A stretch of DNA of 64,000 bases from Dictyobacter arantiisoli (lineage in GTDB: Bacteria; Chloroflexota; Ktedonobacteria; Ktedonobacterales; Ktedonobacteraceae): positions 29,550-93,549 of the forward strand of contig NZ_BIXY01000017.1 in assembly GCF_008326305.1 (NCBI RefSeq), written 5' to 3'. Under the pieces are notes generated by a model. That model searched no databases. It worked only from the letters and a program-made list of their open reading frames with translations, and was not told the origin of the DNA. This document shows, one piece after another, positions 1 through 9,279 of this stretch (position 1 is its first letter; each line of letters begins with the position of its first letter). The translations under genes and the position numbers were made by a program.

Positions 1-69
1 GGTAAAGTCTGCTTTGAGCGGGGGATCAATGATTGCCTCACTGTTCCCCTGAACTTTTATGCGCGCGCT

Positions 70-3000
70 CTAGCGAACTTGTCGCAGACGTGCCTGTAAC
101 TGTTGCGCTAGTTGGCTGACATGCGGTTGTTGCAGCATAGTATAGTGATTACCATCTATCTGATGGACGGTAAGTTTTTCTTGCGTTAGCGTTTTCCAGT
201 GACGTAATTGAGCTTCCTTTTGCTCTGGCTGGCAGTCTGTCGCCTGGAAAAGTGTGATAGGTCGCGGGTATATGGACGGCGTGTAATCACAGGCTGCTCT
301 TACGTGACTTTTATACCGTTGTATCAAACGCCATAGATAGTCAGTAGGCATATCAGCGGGCAAGATTTCTGTTTGTTGCATGTAGTTGAGAAGAGTATGC
401 CTCTGTTGCTGTGGCTCTAGCTGCCGAAATGTCTCAATCGATAGTGACAGGGGCGCGGAGGAAAGTTGCTGGATGTCTTGAAGAAATTGCCACGTTAAAA
501 TTGTGTCATCCATGCCGTCTTTCTCATTCATTATTGTGGTGTCACTATCGAGAAGTGCAAGTAGCGATACTTCGTATCCTTGTTTATACAGCTGTTGAGC
601 CATTTCATACGCGATAATACCGCCTGATGACCAGCCACCAAGGTTATATGGACCTTCTTTTTGTATTTTTTGTAGGTGTTTGATATACAACTGAGCCATC
701 TGTTCAATCGTGAGTTGTGCCTGTGCCTCCCCATCATCTTCTGCTTCGGCTGACTGTAGCGCAAAAACTGGCTGTTCACTATCAATATGTTGTGCAAGTT
801 GTAGATAGCAAGAGATCATACCGCCTGCAGGATGGATGAGAAAAATGGGTCTATGCTGGCCCTGTACCTGTAACGGAACAATAGGTGTATGGCTAGTTGC
901 CAGCATTGACTGATCGCGCAAGAGAACGGCAAGGCGCTCAATGGTTGGATACTGGAAGATAGCCGATACAGGTATTGTTTTCTGATATCTCTGCTGAAGC
1001 TTTGCGACCAGGCGCACTGCTAGTAATGAATGTCCACCTGCTTCAAAGAAATTCGTTGTAATACTACCAATACGATGACCAAGTACCTCTTCCCACAATC
1101 GTAGTAGCTGTAGTTCTAATGTGTCGCGTGGTGGCGTTGTATCAAACGACTCTATAGCCTGCTCGAACTCTAGCTGTGCTAATGCCTGTCGATCAACTTT
1201 ACCTGAGGCTGTACGAGGTATAGCATCAAGGAAAATAAACGCTGAGGGCACCATGTAGTCAGGGAGTTTTGTCTTTAGAAACTGACGTAACTCTTCGCCG
1301 GTTATCGTTGCGTTTTGATGCGTCAGTATATAGGCCCATAAGGTCTGCTGGTGCTCTTGTAAAAGAGCATCTTGAACAGCGGTATGTTGGCGTAATGTCG
1401 CCTCAATTTCGCCTAGTTCGATGCGGAATCCTCGTATCTTAACCTGTTGATCATTACGACTCACATATTCAAGATTACCATCTGGGAGATAGCGAGCAAA
1501 ATCGCCTGTTTTGTATAAACGTTCCCCTGGCAGTGAACTGAAGGGATGCGGAATGAAAGACGCAGCGGTAAGGTCACTACGATTTGCATAGCCTCGTGCT
1601 AATCCTATACCGCCAATATAGAGTTCAGCTGTGACCCCTAACGGTACTGGTTGTAGTTGCTTATCCAGTAGATAAGCCTGAGTATTTGCTATTGGTTGGC
1701 CAATAGGAACGATATGCATCTTTCGATAATCAAATTTCGACGAATGTTGATAGAGCGTAGACGTGATAGTTGCCTCAGTTAAACCGTAAGCATTGATCAG
1801 CGAGATGCGTTTTTCGGCATAGCGTTGCCAGCGTATAAAGTGGGTTATTGTTGCACGGTCACTGCCTATAATGACTGTACGGAGATATGGGAAATCTGCC
1901 AGAGCATAGAGTTCACATACCTCGGTCCATTCTTGCCAGAGAGGGGTTGGAAGGTTGAGTACAGTTAACATCTCTCTTTGAATGAATTGAAGCAACGCGT
2001 GAATAGATTTTGTTTCCTGATAGGGCCATAAGACGATCGTTGCGCCACTATACCAGGAGGGGAAAAGCTCTTCACCCATGACATCAAAGGTCGTAGATGC
2101 AAATTGTAAAATGCGATCTTCACATTGTAGTTGATACGCGTGCGCTGTAACGAGGCAATGATTGACAAGCCCTTGATGAGATATAAGTACTCCTTTAGGT
2201 TTGCCTGTTGTCCCGGAAGTATAGATGATATAAGCCAGATTCTGACTGCTACAGAGACGATTTTCAAGATCTGTGTCGTTCTCCTGACGAATATTTTCCC
2301 AGGCTCTATCCAGATAGAGAAGCGTTTGTGTATTGTTGCCAGGGAGACGCTTATGCAAATGGCTTTGTGTCAGTATCACGCTGATTTGAGCATCCTCAAT
2401 AATAAACGCGCATCGTTCTAGTGGCATGTTGGTATCGAGAGGGACATATGCTCCACCAGCCTTTAATACAGCAAGAATACTCACCATCATTTCTAATGAG
2501 CGATTCAGCAAGATTCCGACACGTACCTCTGGTCCAACGCCAATTTTACGGAGATACCTGGCTAGCTGGTTTGCGCGAACGTTTAATTGTTGATAAGTGA
2601 GGTTCATTCCCTCAAATGTAACTGCGAGATTGTTTGGAGTACGCGATACCTGTTTTTCAAAGAGTGTTTGCAGATATATGTCTTCCGCTAGCGGTTTGGG
2701 AGTTGTATTCCATTTTTCTAATTGTAGTTGTCGCTCCTTATCCAGAAGTAAATGTGTTTGTAAATACCTACCAGAAGGGTTTGAAGCGAGTTCTATGAGT
2801 ACGCGCTGATAGTATTCGCGGAGCATATCAACCTGCTCGGCTGCGAGTTGTGTCATATCGCAATGGATCGCCAGTTGGATTTGTGAAGTGAATGGATCCT
2901 GGCGAAACGCTACGGACAACGTAAAGTTCGTCTCTTCGTAAAATTTCCAATCAAGGAGTTTAATCTCTTCTACCTTTTCTAAGTTTTGTATGACGTGAAA

Positions 3001-6000
3001 GTGATTAAAGTCAAAAAATGTTTCAAAAAGTTCTTTTTTATTCTGCTGTATTTGAATTTGCGCCAATGGATAGCGCCGGTAGGGCAGAGCTTCCTGTTCA
3101 GCCTGGTATGTTGCGTGGATAAGATCCTTCCAGGTGCCAGTCGTTAATTGCAAGCGAAATGGCAGTGTATTTAAAAAGAGACCAATGATGCGTTGGCTAT
3201 CAGCGACCTCGGGTCTCCCATGTGTCACCATTCCAGTAAGAACGTCTTGTTCATTAGTCAGCAGACCAAGTACCCGCAGATGGGCTGCAAGCAAAACGCT
3301 TTTAAGCGGTACAGAGTTTTCTGAAGCGATATAAATCAGATTCGTAGATGTTTCGGCTGTAATGGGTACATCAATGATGCGCAAACGTTCGCCTGCCTTT
3401 GGTGTATCAGCATCAATCATGGGCCAGCGGGGCAAGCGGGTAAACATACTTTCTTGTAGTAGCTGTGACCAGTAATGTTCTTGTGCTGGTTCGGTCAGTG
3501 CCGCTTTTTCCAGTGCGACATAATCTCTGAAGGTAGCTGATAACGGTTTAACGGGTTCATCAATCTCTGAGAGCGTGGATATATAGTATTGAAAGAGGTC
3601 GGTAAGCATGGACATATTGCTCCAACCATCGATGATAGGGTGGTGAAGTGTAACCGATAATTTAAATGTATCCTCAGTCAGGTAGTGAATGACAAAGCGT
3701 AGGAGGGGTGGGTGTGCTAGGTCAAACTTCCTTTGCTTTTCTTCTTTTAGCCAGCTATTGAAAACCTCTTCTTGTTGTTCTACCGCGACAGAGCGCAGAT
3801 CGAATATTTGTAAAGGTGTAGATGCAGTTTTGTGAACTAACTGTAATGGTTCGCTATAGGTAGCCAGGTCAAATGATGTACGCAACATAGGATGTTGCAT
3901 AATCAATTTTTGCAAAGCTTTGGTCAATGCCGCAGCGTCGAAGCGGGTTTGGAGGTGGTAGCTTTGGATGTCATGATATAAAGCGGAATCTGAAGTAAAC
4001 TCGTTATGGAACACCATGCCCATTTGTAGCATAGTCAAAGGAAAAGCGTCTTCAATATCTGAGGGAAGCTTCTGGCGGTCATCCTCTAAAATCAAACTAA
4101 ATGGTTGCGCCTGTACTCCAGAGGGATGGACCTGTTCTTCTTGTTGTGTACCGGATAGGGCTAATGCCAATTGTTCTATGGTTCTATGTTGAAAGAGTTG
4201 TTGTACAGAGAATGGTAATCCATATTCCTGCGCTCGCACTCTAATCTGGATGCCGCGAATAGAGTCGCCTCCTAGCGAAAAAAAGTTATCATGGATGCCA
4301 ATGCGTTCGATGCCAAGCACTTCTGCCCAGATATGAGCGAGTTTCTGTTCAGTGGGTGTGCGTGGAGCGATAAAGGTGCTTTCTCTTGTTAATGTAGCTA
4401 TTTCCAGACTTTGGAGGGCCTGGCGGTCAACCTTGCCGCTTGGCGTAAGTGGGAAGGAGCGTAGTATACTCAAGGAATGTGGGATCATATACTCTGGTAA
4501 CCATGCCTTTAAGAAATCGGTGAGTTCTGTATGAGAGAGCTGTTTGCCGGAAACTAATACGAGAAAGGCGTGCAAATAGTGTTCTCTTTGCGAATTATGC
4601 TTGAGTAAGACAACGGCGTGTAGGACGGAGGGATGTTTGCCAATGACCTCTTCAATTTCACCTAGCTCAATGCGGAAGCTACGAATCTTTATTTGTTGGT
4701 CATTGCGCCCAAGATATTCCAGATTGCCATCGAGTCGATGACGGACAATATCGCCAGTACGATACAAGCGTGTTCCTGGTTGATTGCCAAATGGATCAGG
4801 AAGGAAATATTCAGCTGTCAGATCTGGACGCTGATAATAACCACGAGCTACTCCATCGCCGCCTATATAAAGCTCTCCAGGAACACCGACCGGTACAGGT
4901 TGGGCATAGGCGTCTAAAACGTAGAGTTGGGTATTAGCGATGGGGTGACCGATAGGAACGATACCATCTTCAGCTTGATCAGCAGGTACTTCATATACAC
5001 AGCAACCAACGACGGTTTCAGTTGGGCCATATTCGTTTATTAAACGTGTCGTAGGGGCATATTGTTGCCAGCGTTTCAAGCTCTCTATGCGTAGAGCCTC
5101 TCCTCCAATAATCAGGGCATGAGTACTATTGGCAATAGTCGTGGGCGTGAGTAGCTGATCGAGCAGTCCTAAATGAGTAGGTGTTAATTTTACCAGGCTA
5201 AAGTTGTTTTTACCTTCAAGAATGCTCTGTAGTGCTTCTATTCCCTGCTCTTCGGGGACCAGGTGCACGCACTGTCCTGAGAGGAGCGGAGCGAAGAAAC
5301 TTGTGAGTGTAAGGTCAAAGCTCATCGAGGAGTGTAGAGGAGCACCGTGTCCCTGTGTTACATCATAAGCTTGCACACACCAGGTAAGATAATTGATCAG
5401 ACTTTGATGCGAGATCATAACGCCTTTAGGTGCCCCTGTGGAGCCAGAGGTGTAGAGTACATACGCAAGATTGTTGGAGAGAGCACGATTGATCAGATTC
5501 TGGTTGGATTCGTTTCTGATGTGGGTATTCCACTCAGTGTCAATGCATACTAATTTGGCCGGATTATTTACAATAGTGGTTTTGTAGCGCTCCGTAGTTA
5601 TGAGTACCGAGCAGCGCGTATTCTCTAAAATATAGAGTAAGCGCTCTGGGGGTAGTGTGGGGTCAAGAGGGACATATGTTCCACTCGCCTTTAATACACC
5701 AAGCAGGCTGACTGCTAGTTGCAAAGATCGATCTATAGCGATACCCACGCATACCTCTGGTCCTACTCCTAACGTTGTTAAATAATGGGCCAGTTGATTT
5801 GCTTGCGCATTCAGTTCTTCATAAGTAAGCTGTTCTTCCTCGGTAACGATAGCAAGCTGAGTTGGTGTTTGCCCAACTTTCTGTTCAAAGAGTTGGTGTA
5901 CAGTAAGGTCTTTGGGGTAGATGGTCTCTGTCTTATTAAAGTCGATGAGGAGTCGTTGATATTCTTCTGCTGACAAGATGTGTAACGCTGCCACGGGAGT

Positions 6001-7341
6001 CGTGGGGTGGGCTATAGCATCAAGTAATAATGATTGTAAACAATGGATCAGATACGTAGCCGCTTCTGAAGATAGATAGGATGGATTGTAGAAAAGTGTC
6101 AAGGAGAGCTGTTCATCTTTAGCATAGCACGTAAGTTTAAGATTGAAATCTTCACTATACGATGATAGCTGAATCAGAGAGAATGATAAAGAGGAGTGCG
6201 GCTGTATTGTTGGTAGCTCAATCATCTCAAAGCAAATAGGGAAAGTTGGTTGCTGATTATTACCTTGTTGCCTATTTTTACCATTGTCTCCATTAAAATA
6301 TTCTTGCCAGGCAGTCGTATCATTGACGTATTCTTGTGTCTGTTGAATAAGAGATAAGAAAGTCATTGGTGCAGTTATATTATAAGGAACGGGAACATAG
6401 CGTGTGAATAGTCCTATACAATCTTTTAGTTCCTCATATTCTCTTCCGGAGCAGGCTAGACCAATAACACCCTCCGTCTCTTCAGAGAAGCGATATATCA
6501 GGCTTTCCCAGCTTGCAAGTAAAGTTGTTGAGATTGGCACATTGTACGTTTGCGAGAGTTGTTGAAGGCCAGTGAGAGTTTGTTGCTCGAGTGTCTGCAT
6601 AATAGCTTGTGGTTTCGTTGTATGTTGCTCCTGTGTATTTTTACTCTGGAGCATGAAGCGTAGGTCTGAGGAAGGTAGATACAGCTTACGCCAGTAATCG
6701 TAGCCGGAAGCAGCATTTTCACCTTCAAGAAGATCGTACAGCCATTCGGCATAGTCCGCATATTGTAGGATCTCTTCTTCCTCATCATTGTATCCATCCA
6801 GGGTTGTATAGAGTGAGTACAGCTCAGCAGTTATATTGATCACTGTTTGAGCATCCGCACATAGTGCGGGGAGGCACATGATCAACACATGATTGTCTCG
6901 CGCCAATCGTATCAATGTGCTGCGCAGAACGGGGCCATGTTCTAAATCGAAAGGTCGTGTGCTTAGCTCGCTATAACATGCATGTACTCGATCTTGTTGC
7001 GTCTCGGGATCGCTAGTCTGGAGATTTTCTAAATAGAAGCAGTTTTCTCTGTCTAGCTCATCAATAACCTGGATAGGATATTGTACACCGGAAATGCGCC
7101 TAAAGGTTGTGTGTAAAATCTCATAGCGGCCAATGAGTGTATGAATAGCCTTTTCAAACGTACTGACATCTAGATAACCTTTGATATCTACCCTGCAAAT
7201 AGTATGGTATGGAATACTTGTAAGGAGCATGAGCGGCCATAGATGAGACTGTTGTGGTGATAGGCGAAAACCTTCAATGATTTCATCTTGCATGTTTAAC
7301 GTCTGTTCCTTTCTCATTTGAAGCAATGTAGTATATTTCAA
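70..7341 (-). CDS. NRPS, C*-A(Asn)-T-C-A-T-TE (terminal module protein)
   Basis: Final enzyme of the minus-strand assembly line. Domains by eye: a degenerate condensation-like domain (about 25-455), A1 (about 480-980), T1 (Ser1027 in GGDS), C2 (about 1095-1540, HHPIIDG at 1233-1239), A2 (about 1575-2060), T2 (Ser2105 in GGHS) and a type I thioesterase (Ser2238 in GWSSG, Asp2265, His2399). The first C-like domain carries LPALCAD (157-163) where HHxxxDG should be, so it should not catalyse condensation. My hand-derived A1 pocket is D-L-T-K-I-G-E-V-G, very close to published Asn codes. A2 reads D-V-E-N-I-G-A-I-T, which I cannot assign. The terminal TE releases the product by hydrolysis or cyclisation. 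The start is uncertain: the first Met has no clear ribosome site, and Met17 (7293) follows AAAGGA at a longish spacing. Family and domain order are certain; substrates are inferred. Confidence 0.95.
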   Translation of the reverse strand: MKYTTLLQMRKEQTLNMQDEIIEGFRLSPQQSHLWPLMLLTSIPYHTICRVDIKGYLDVSTFEKAIHTLIGRYEILHTTFRRISGVQYPIQVIDELDRENCFYLENLQTSDPETQQDRVHACYSELSTRPFDLEHGPVLRSTLIRLARDNHVLIMCLPALCADAQTVINITAELYSLYTTLDGYNDEEEEILQYADYAEWLYDLLEGENAASGYDYWRKLYLPSSDLRFMLQSKNTQEQHTTKPQAIMQTLEQQTLTGLQQLSQTYNVPISTTLLASWESLIYRFSEETEGVIGLACSGREYEELKDCIGLFTRYVPVPYNITAPMTFLSLIQQTQEYVNDTTAWQEYFNGDNGKNRQQGNNQQPTFPICFEMIELPTIQPHSSLSFSLIQLSSYSEDFNLKLTCYAKDEQLSLTLFYNPSYLSSEAATYLIHCLQSLLLDAIAHPTTPVAALHILSAEEYQRLLIDFNKTETIYPKDLTVHQLFEQKVGQTPTQLAIVTEEEQLTYEELNAQANQLAHYLTTLGVGPEVCVGIAIDRSLQLAVSLLGVLKASGTYVPLDPTLPPERLLYILENTRCSVLITTERYKTTIVNNPAKLVCIDTEWNTHIRNESNQNLINRALSNNLAYVLYTSGSTGAPKGVMISHQSLINYLTWCVQAYDVTQGHGAPLHSSMSFDLTLTSFFAPLLSGQCVHLVPEEQGIEALQSILEGKNNFSLVKLTPTHLGLLDQLLTPTTIANSTHALIIGGEALRIESLKRWQQYAPTTRLINEYGPTETVVGCCVYEVPADQAEDGIVPIGHPIANTQLYVLDAYAQPVPVGVPGELYIGGDGVARGYYQRPDLTAEYFLPDPFGNQPGTRLYRTGDIVRHRLDGNLEYLGRNDQQIKIRSFRIELGEIEEVIGKHPSVLHAVVLLKHNSQREHYLHAFLVLVSGKQLSHTELTDFLKAWLPEYMIPHSLSILRSFPLTPSGKVDRQALQSLEIATLTRESTFIAPRTPTEQKLAHIWAEVLGIERIGIHDNFFSLGGDSIRGIQIRVRAQEYGLPFSVQQLFQHRTIEQLALALSGTQQEEQVHPSGVQAQPFSLILEDDRQKLPSDIEDAFPLTMLQMGMVFHNEFTSDSALYHDIQSYHLQTRFDAAALTKALQKLIMQHPMLRTSFDLATYSEPLQLVHKTASTPLQIFDLRSVAVEQQEEVFNSWLKEEKQRKFDLAHPPLLRFVIHYLTEDTFKLSVTLHHPIIDGWSNMSMLTDLFQYYISTLSEIDEPVKPLSATFRDYVALEKAALTEPAQEHYWSQLLQESMFTRLPRWPMIDADTPKAGERLRIIDVPITAETSTNLIYIASENSVPLKSVLLAAHLRVLGLLTNEQDVLTGMVTHGRPEVADSQRIIGLFLNTLPFRLQLTTGTWKDLIHATYQAEQEALPYRRYPLAQIQIQQNKKELFETFFDFNHFHVIQNLEKVEEIKLLDWKFYEETNFTLSVAFRQDPFTSQIQLAIHCDMTQLAAEQVDMLREYYQRVLIELASNPSGRYLQTHLLLDKERQLQLEKWNTTPKPLAEDIYLQTLFEKQVSRTPNNLAVTFEGMNLTYQQLNVRANQLARYLRKIGVGPEVRVGILLNRSLEMMVSILAVLKAGGAYVPLDTNMPLERCAFIIEDAQISVILTQSHLHKRLPGNNTQTLLYLDRAWENIRQENDTDLENRLCSSQNLAYIIYTSGTTGKPKGVLISHQGLVNHCLVTAHAYQLQCEDRILQFASTTFDVMGEELFPSWYSGATIVLWPYQETKSIHALLQFIQREMLTVLNLPTPLWQEWTEVCELYALADFPYLRTVIIGSDRATITHFIRWQRYAEKRISLINAYGLTEATITSTLYQHSSKFDYRKMHIVPIGQPIANTQAYLLDKQLQPVPLGVTAELYIGGIGLARGYANRSDLTAASFIPHPFSSLPGERLYKTGDFARYLPDGNLEYVSRNDQQVKIRGFRIELGEIEATLRQHTAVQDALLQEHQQTLWAYILTHQNATITGEELRQFLKTKLPDYMVPSAFIFLDAIPRTASGKVDRQALAQLEFEQAIESFDTTPPRDTLELQLLRLWEEVLGHRIGSITTNFFEAGGHSLLAVRLVAKLQQRYQKTIPVSAIFQYPTIERLAVLLRDQSMLATSHTPIVPLQVQGQHRPIFLIHPAGGMISCYLQLAQHIDSEQPVFALQSAEAEDDGEAQAQLTIEQMAQLYIKHLQKIQKEGPYNLGGWSSGGIIAYEMAQQLYKQGYEVSLLALLDSDTTIMNEKDGMDDTILTWQFLQDIQQLSSAPLSLSIETFRQLEPQQQRHTLLNYMQQTEILPADMPTDYLWRLIQRYKSHVRAACDYTPSIYPRPITLFQATDCQPEQKEAQLRHWKTLTQEKLTVHQIDGNHYTMLQQPHVSQLAQQLQARLRQVR

Positions 7342-7405
7342 ATTTTTATTGAAATTAGCTCATCAGAGGTGAACGGTATGAGGTTCTCAGCTAGTGATTC
7401 CTCCT

Positions 7406-7479
7406 AAACGTCATATAACAGATAGAGCAGCTTAATATGTACAAGGTTTCCTTTCTGTCTGATCCGTTATATAACGTTT
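7406..7479 (-). repeat. Long inverted repeat in radical SAM/NRPS intergenic gap
   Basis: Arms 7406-7423 and 7462-7479 are 18 nt each with two mismatches and a 38-nt loop. Both mismatches become G-U wobbles in RNA read from the minus strand, the direction of the biosynthetic operon, so that transcript can pair fully over 18 bp. No U-run follows, so a simple intrinsic terminator is unlikely. An RNA-stability or processing hairpin, or a remnant of a small mobile element, fits better. Confidence 0.55.
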
Positions 7480-7525
7480 GGCATTTCAGCTCTTGCTGAG
7501 AAACCTCAAGTAAGATGCTGAGATG

Positions 7526-9241
7526 CTATTGAGCAGTAGGTTTTAGCGAAACAAGTTTTTGGCCTGGCTGGTCCTTACGATCTGCCAGATAGTCATGCCA
7601 CGAAGGAACGGTTGTTGCCTGGTCATCTTTGTGTAGAACCTGATAGAGCTGTGAGAATGAGTATTGAACCTGATCATCTGATTCAGCATTGAGGAAGGAC
7701 TTGGTAAGAGCATTGCGTGCTCGGAACGCCTGATTTCTTTTCTCCATTCCGAGCCATTCTCCTCCATCATTGCCGTAGTAATCATACGGGACATTGTTAA
7801 TTTGTTTGAATAGGTACGGTGCCCATTTTGAGACGGCTTCCTCGTAGTTCATCGTGTCGTGGGACCATGATACATAGCGACCTTTCAAATTGTATTCCTG
7901 ACGATACTCAAGGCTATCAATGGAGGTAATAGGGCTGACGTACAGTGGGTAAGCATGATAGGAAGGATACGAGCGGTGATTGACCTCAAGGCGATTAATA
8001 AAGCTGGTGGTGACATCGAGCGTTTGTTGTGTTTCACCCGGAAAGCCAACAATGAATGTCAGCATAGGATGGATACCCGCCTGCGTGCATAAGTTGATCC
8101 CGCGGAAAAGTTCCTCGGGCTTACACCCTTTTCTGATGCGTTTAATCATAGATACATCCGCTGACTCAATGCCGCAATAGCCATAGCGGCATCCAGACTC
8201 GTAAATGTTTTCAATATTGGTTTCGTCAACACGATCAACGCGGAAGAATCCACCCCAGTAAATGCCCATCTCATGCTCACGGATCATCGTGGTTATCTCG
8301 CCAATGCGTTTCTTTGATAAAAAGATATTGTCATCAATAAAGTTGAAGATTGTGCGTCCCCGTTGTTTCGCGAGTTGAATCTCTTCTATGAGTGATTGTG
8401 GACTACGCATAATCACCTTTGGATGTAACTCTATATAGTCACAGAAGCGACAGCGATAGGGGCAACCGATGCTAGCACGAATAGGAACCATATCTGGAAT
8501 TGAATCTACCAGATCCCAGCGGGTGTAGTCCTTATTGACATCGACGGGTTCTTGAGCCCATTCGGTCAGGTGCCAGGAACCATTAGGTAGAGAAAGTACC
8601 AGATTATTTATTGTTGAGAGTGAGTTTATGTCAGTATGCCCTTGCTCGATCATTTGTAAGACCTTAAGCATGGTATGTTCGCCAAACTCATTGGCTACAT
8701 AAATCGCATCTCTCAGAACAGGTTGAGCGTTGGGGCTGAATAAGAAGTCAGCTGTCACATCAGCATCGAATTCTTTTAGCCTCTCAATCGTCGTTGCATC
8801 ATAGCGGTTAACTGCCATTGTTTGTTTCCAAACATAAGGGCCTCCAACAATAATTGGTATATCGTGGACTGTTTCGCGCAGAGTTGCCAGGCAGGAGGCG
8901 AGCATTTCGGGGCTAATGACATAAGTGGTAGAAAACGCGATGGCGATAGGATCTATTTGTAGCGCTTGTTCAATATCTTCTTTATGCCAGTTGAAGAGTG
9001 CATGTGCGTCGTAATTATGCTGACGCAAAAAACTCTCAAGGTAGTATCCGGCCATAGGATTCAGTTGTTTCATGCCATTATCGAGTGTTGCCCCTGACAT
9101 ATCATAATTGAAAAGGCGATTGAGGTTGCTCAAAGATGCAAGATGCTTTGTTTTGGTCGCGACCTGGAAAGGGGCTTCCATACCTGTTACGCCAATTGGG
9201 GCAAATGAGTTTGGAGCGATGATTAAGACTGACTTTGACAT
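7526..9241 (-). CDS. B12-binding-type radical SAM enzyme
   Basis: A 571-residue protein with an N-terminal cobalamin-binding-like Rossmann region (about 60-180; IPIIVGGPYVW near 128-138) and a radical SAM core whose cluster motif CPYRCRFC has Cys260, Cys264 and Cys267 (CxxxCxxC). The C-terminal part is a long tail of the kind seen in class B radical SAM methylases and relatives. Such enzymes bind a 4Fe-4S cluster and usually methylate unactivated carbon or phosphorus, or carry out oxidative rearrangements. The classical DxHxxG His ligand is not apparent. The gene lies within the assembly-line operon, 38 bp after the C-dioxygenase stop-to-start gap, and has a strong AAAGGAGAG ribosome site, so a tailoring role such as C-methylation of the peptide is likely. 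The exact reaction cannot be read from sequence. Confidence 0.88.
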   Translation of the reverse strand: MSKSVLIIAPNSFAPIGVTGMEAPFQVATKTKHLASLSNLNRLFNYDMSGATLDNGMKQLNPMAGYYLESFLRQHNYDAHALFNWHKEDIEQALQIDPIAIAFSTTYVISPEMLASCLATLRETVHDIPIIVGGPYVWKQTMAVNRYDATTIERLKEFDADVTADFLFSPNAQPVLRDAIYVANEFGEHTMLKVLQMIEQGHTDINSLSTINNLVLSLPNGSWHLTEWAQEPVDVNKDYTRWDLVDSIPDMVPIRASIGCPYRCRFCDYIELHPKVIMRSPQSLIEEIQLAKQRGRTIFNFIDDNIFLSKKRIGEITTMIREHEMGIYWGGFFRVDRVDETNIENIYESGCRYGYCGIESADVSMIKRIRKGCKPEELFRGINLCTQAGIHPMLTFIVGFPGETQQTLDVTTSFINRLEVNHRSYPSYHAYPLYVSPITSIDSLEYRQEYNLKGRYVSWSHDTMNYEEAVSKWAPYLFKQINNVPYDYYGNDGGEWLGMEKRNQAFRARNALTKSFLNAESDDQVQYSFSQLYQVLHKDDQATTVPSWHDYLADRKDQPGQKLVSLKPTAQ

Positions 9242-9279
9242 ATATTCTCTCCTTTTTGCTTTTTGATATCTGTCTTCGT

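Noticed and set aside
411..6797. Many plus-strand and alternate-frame open frames inside the NRPS gene
   Set aside because: They are shadows of the long minus-strand gene, with no motifs of their own.
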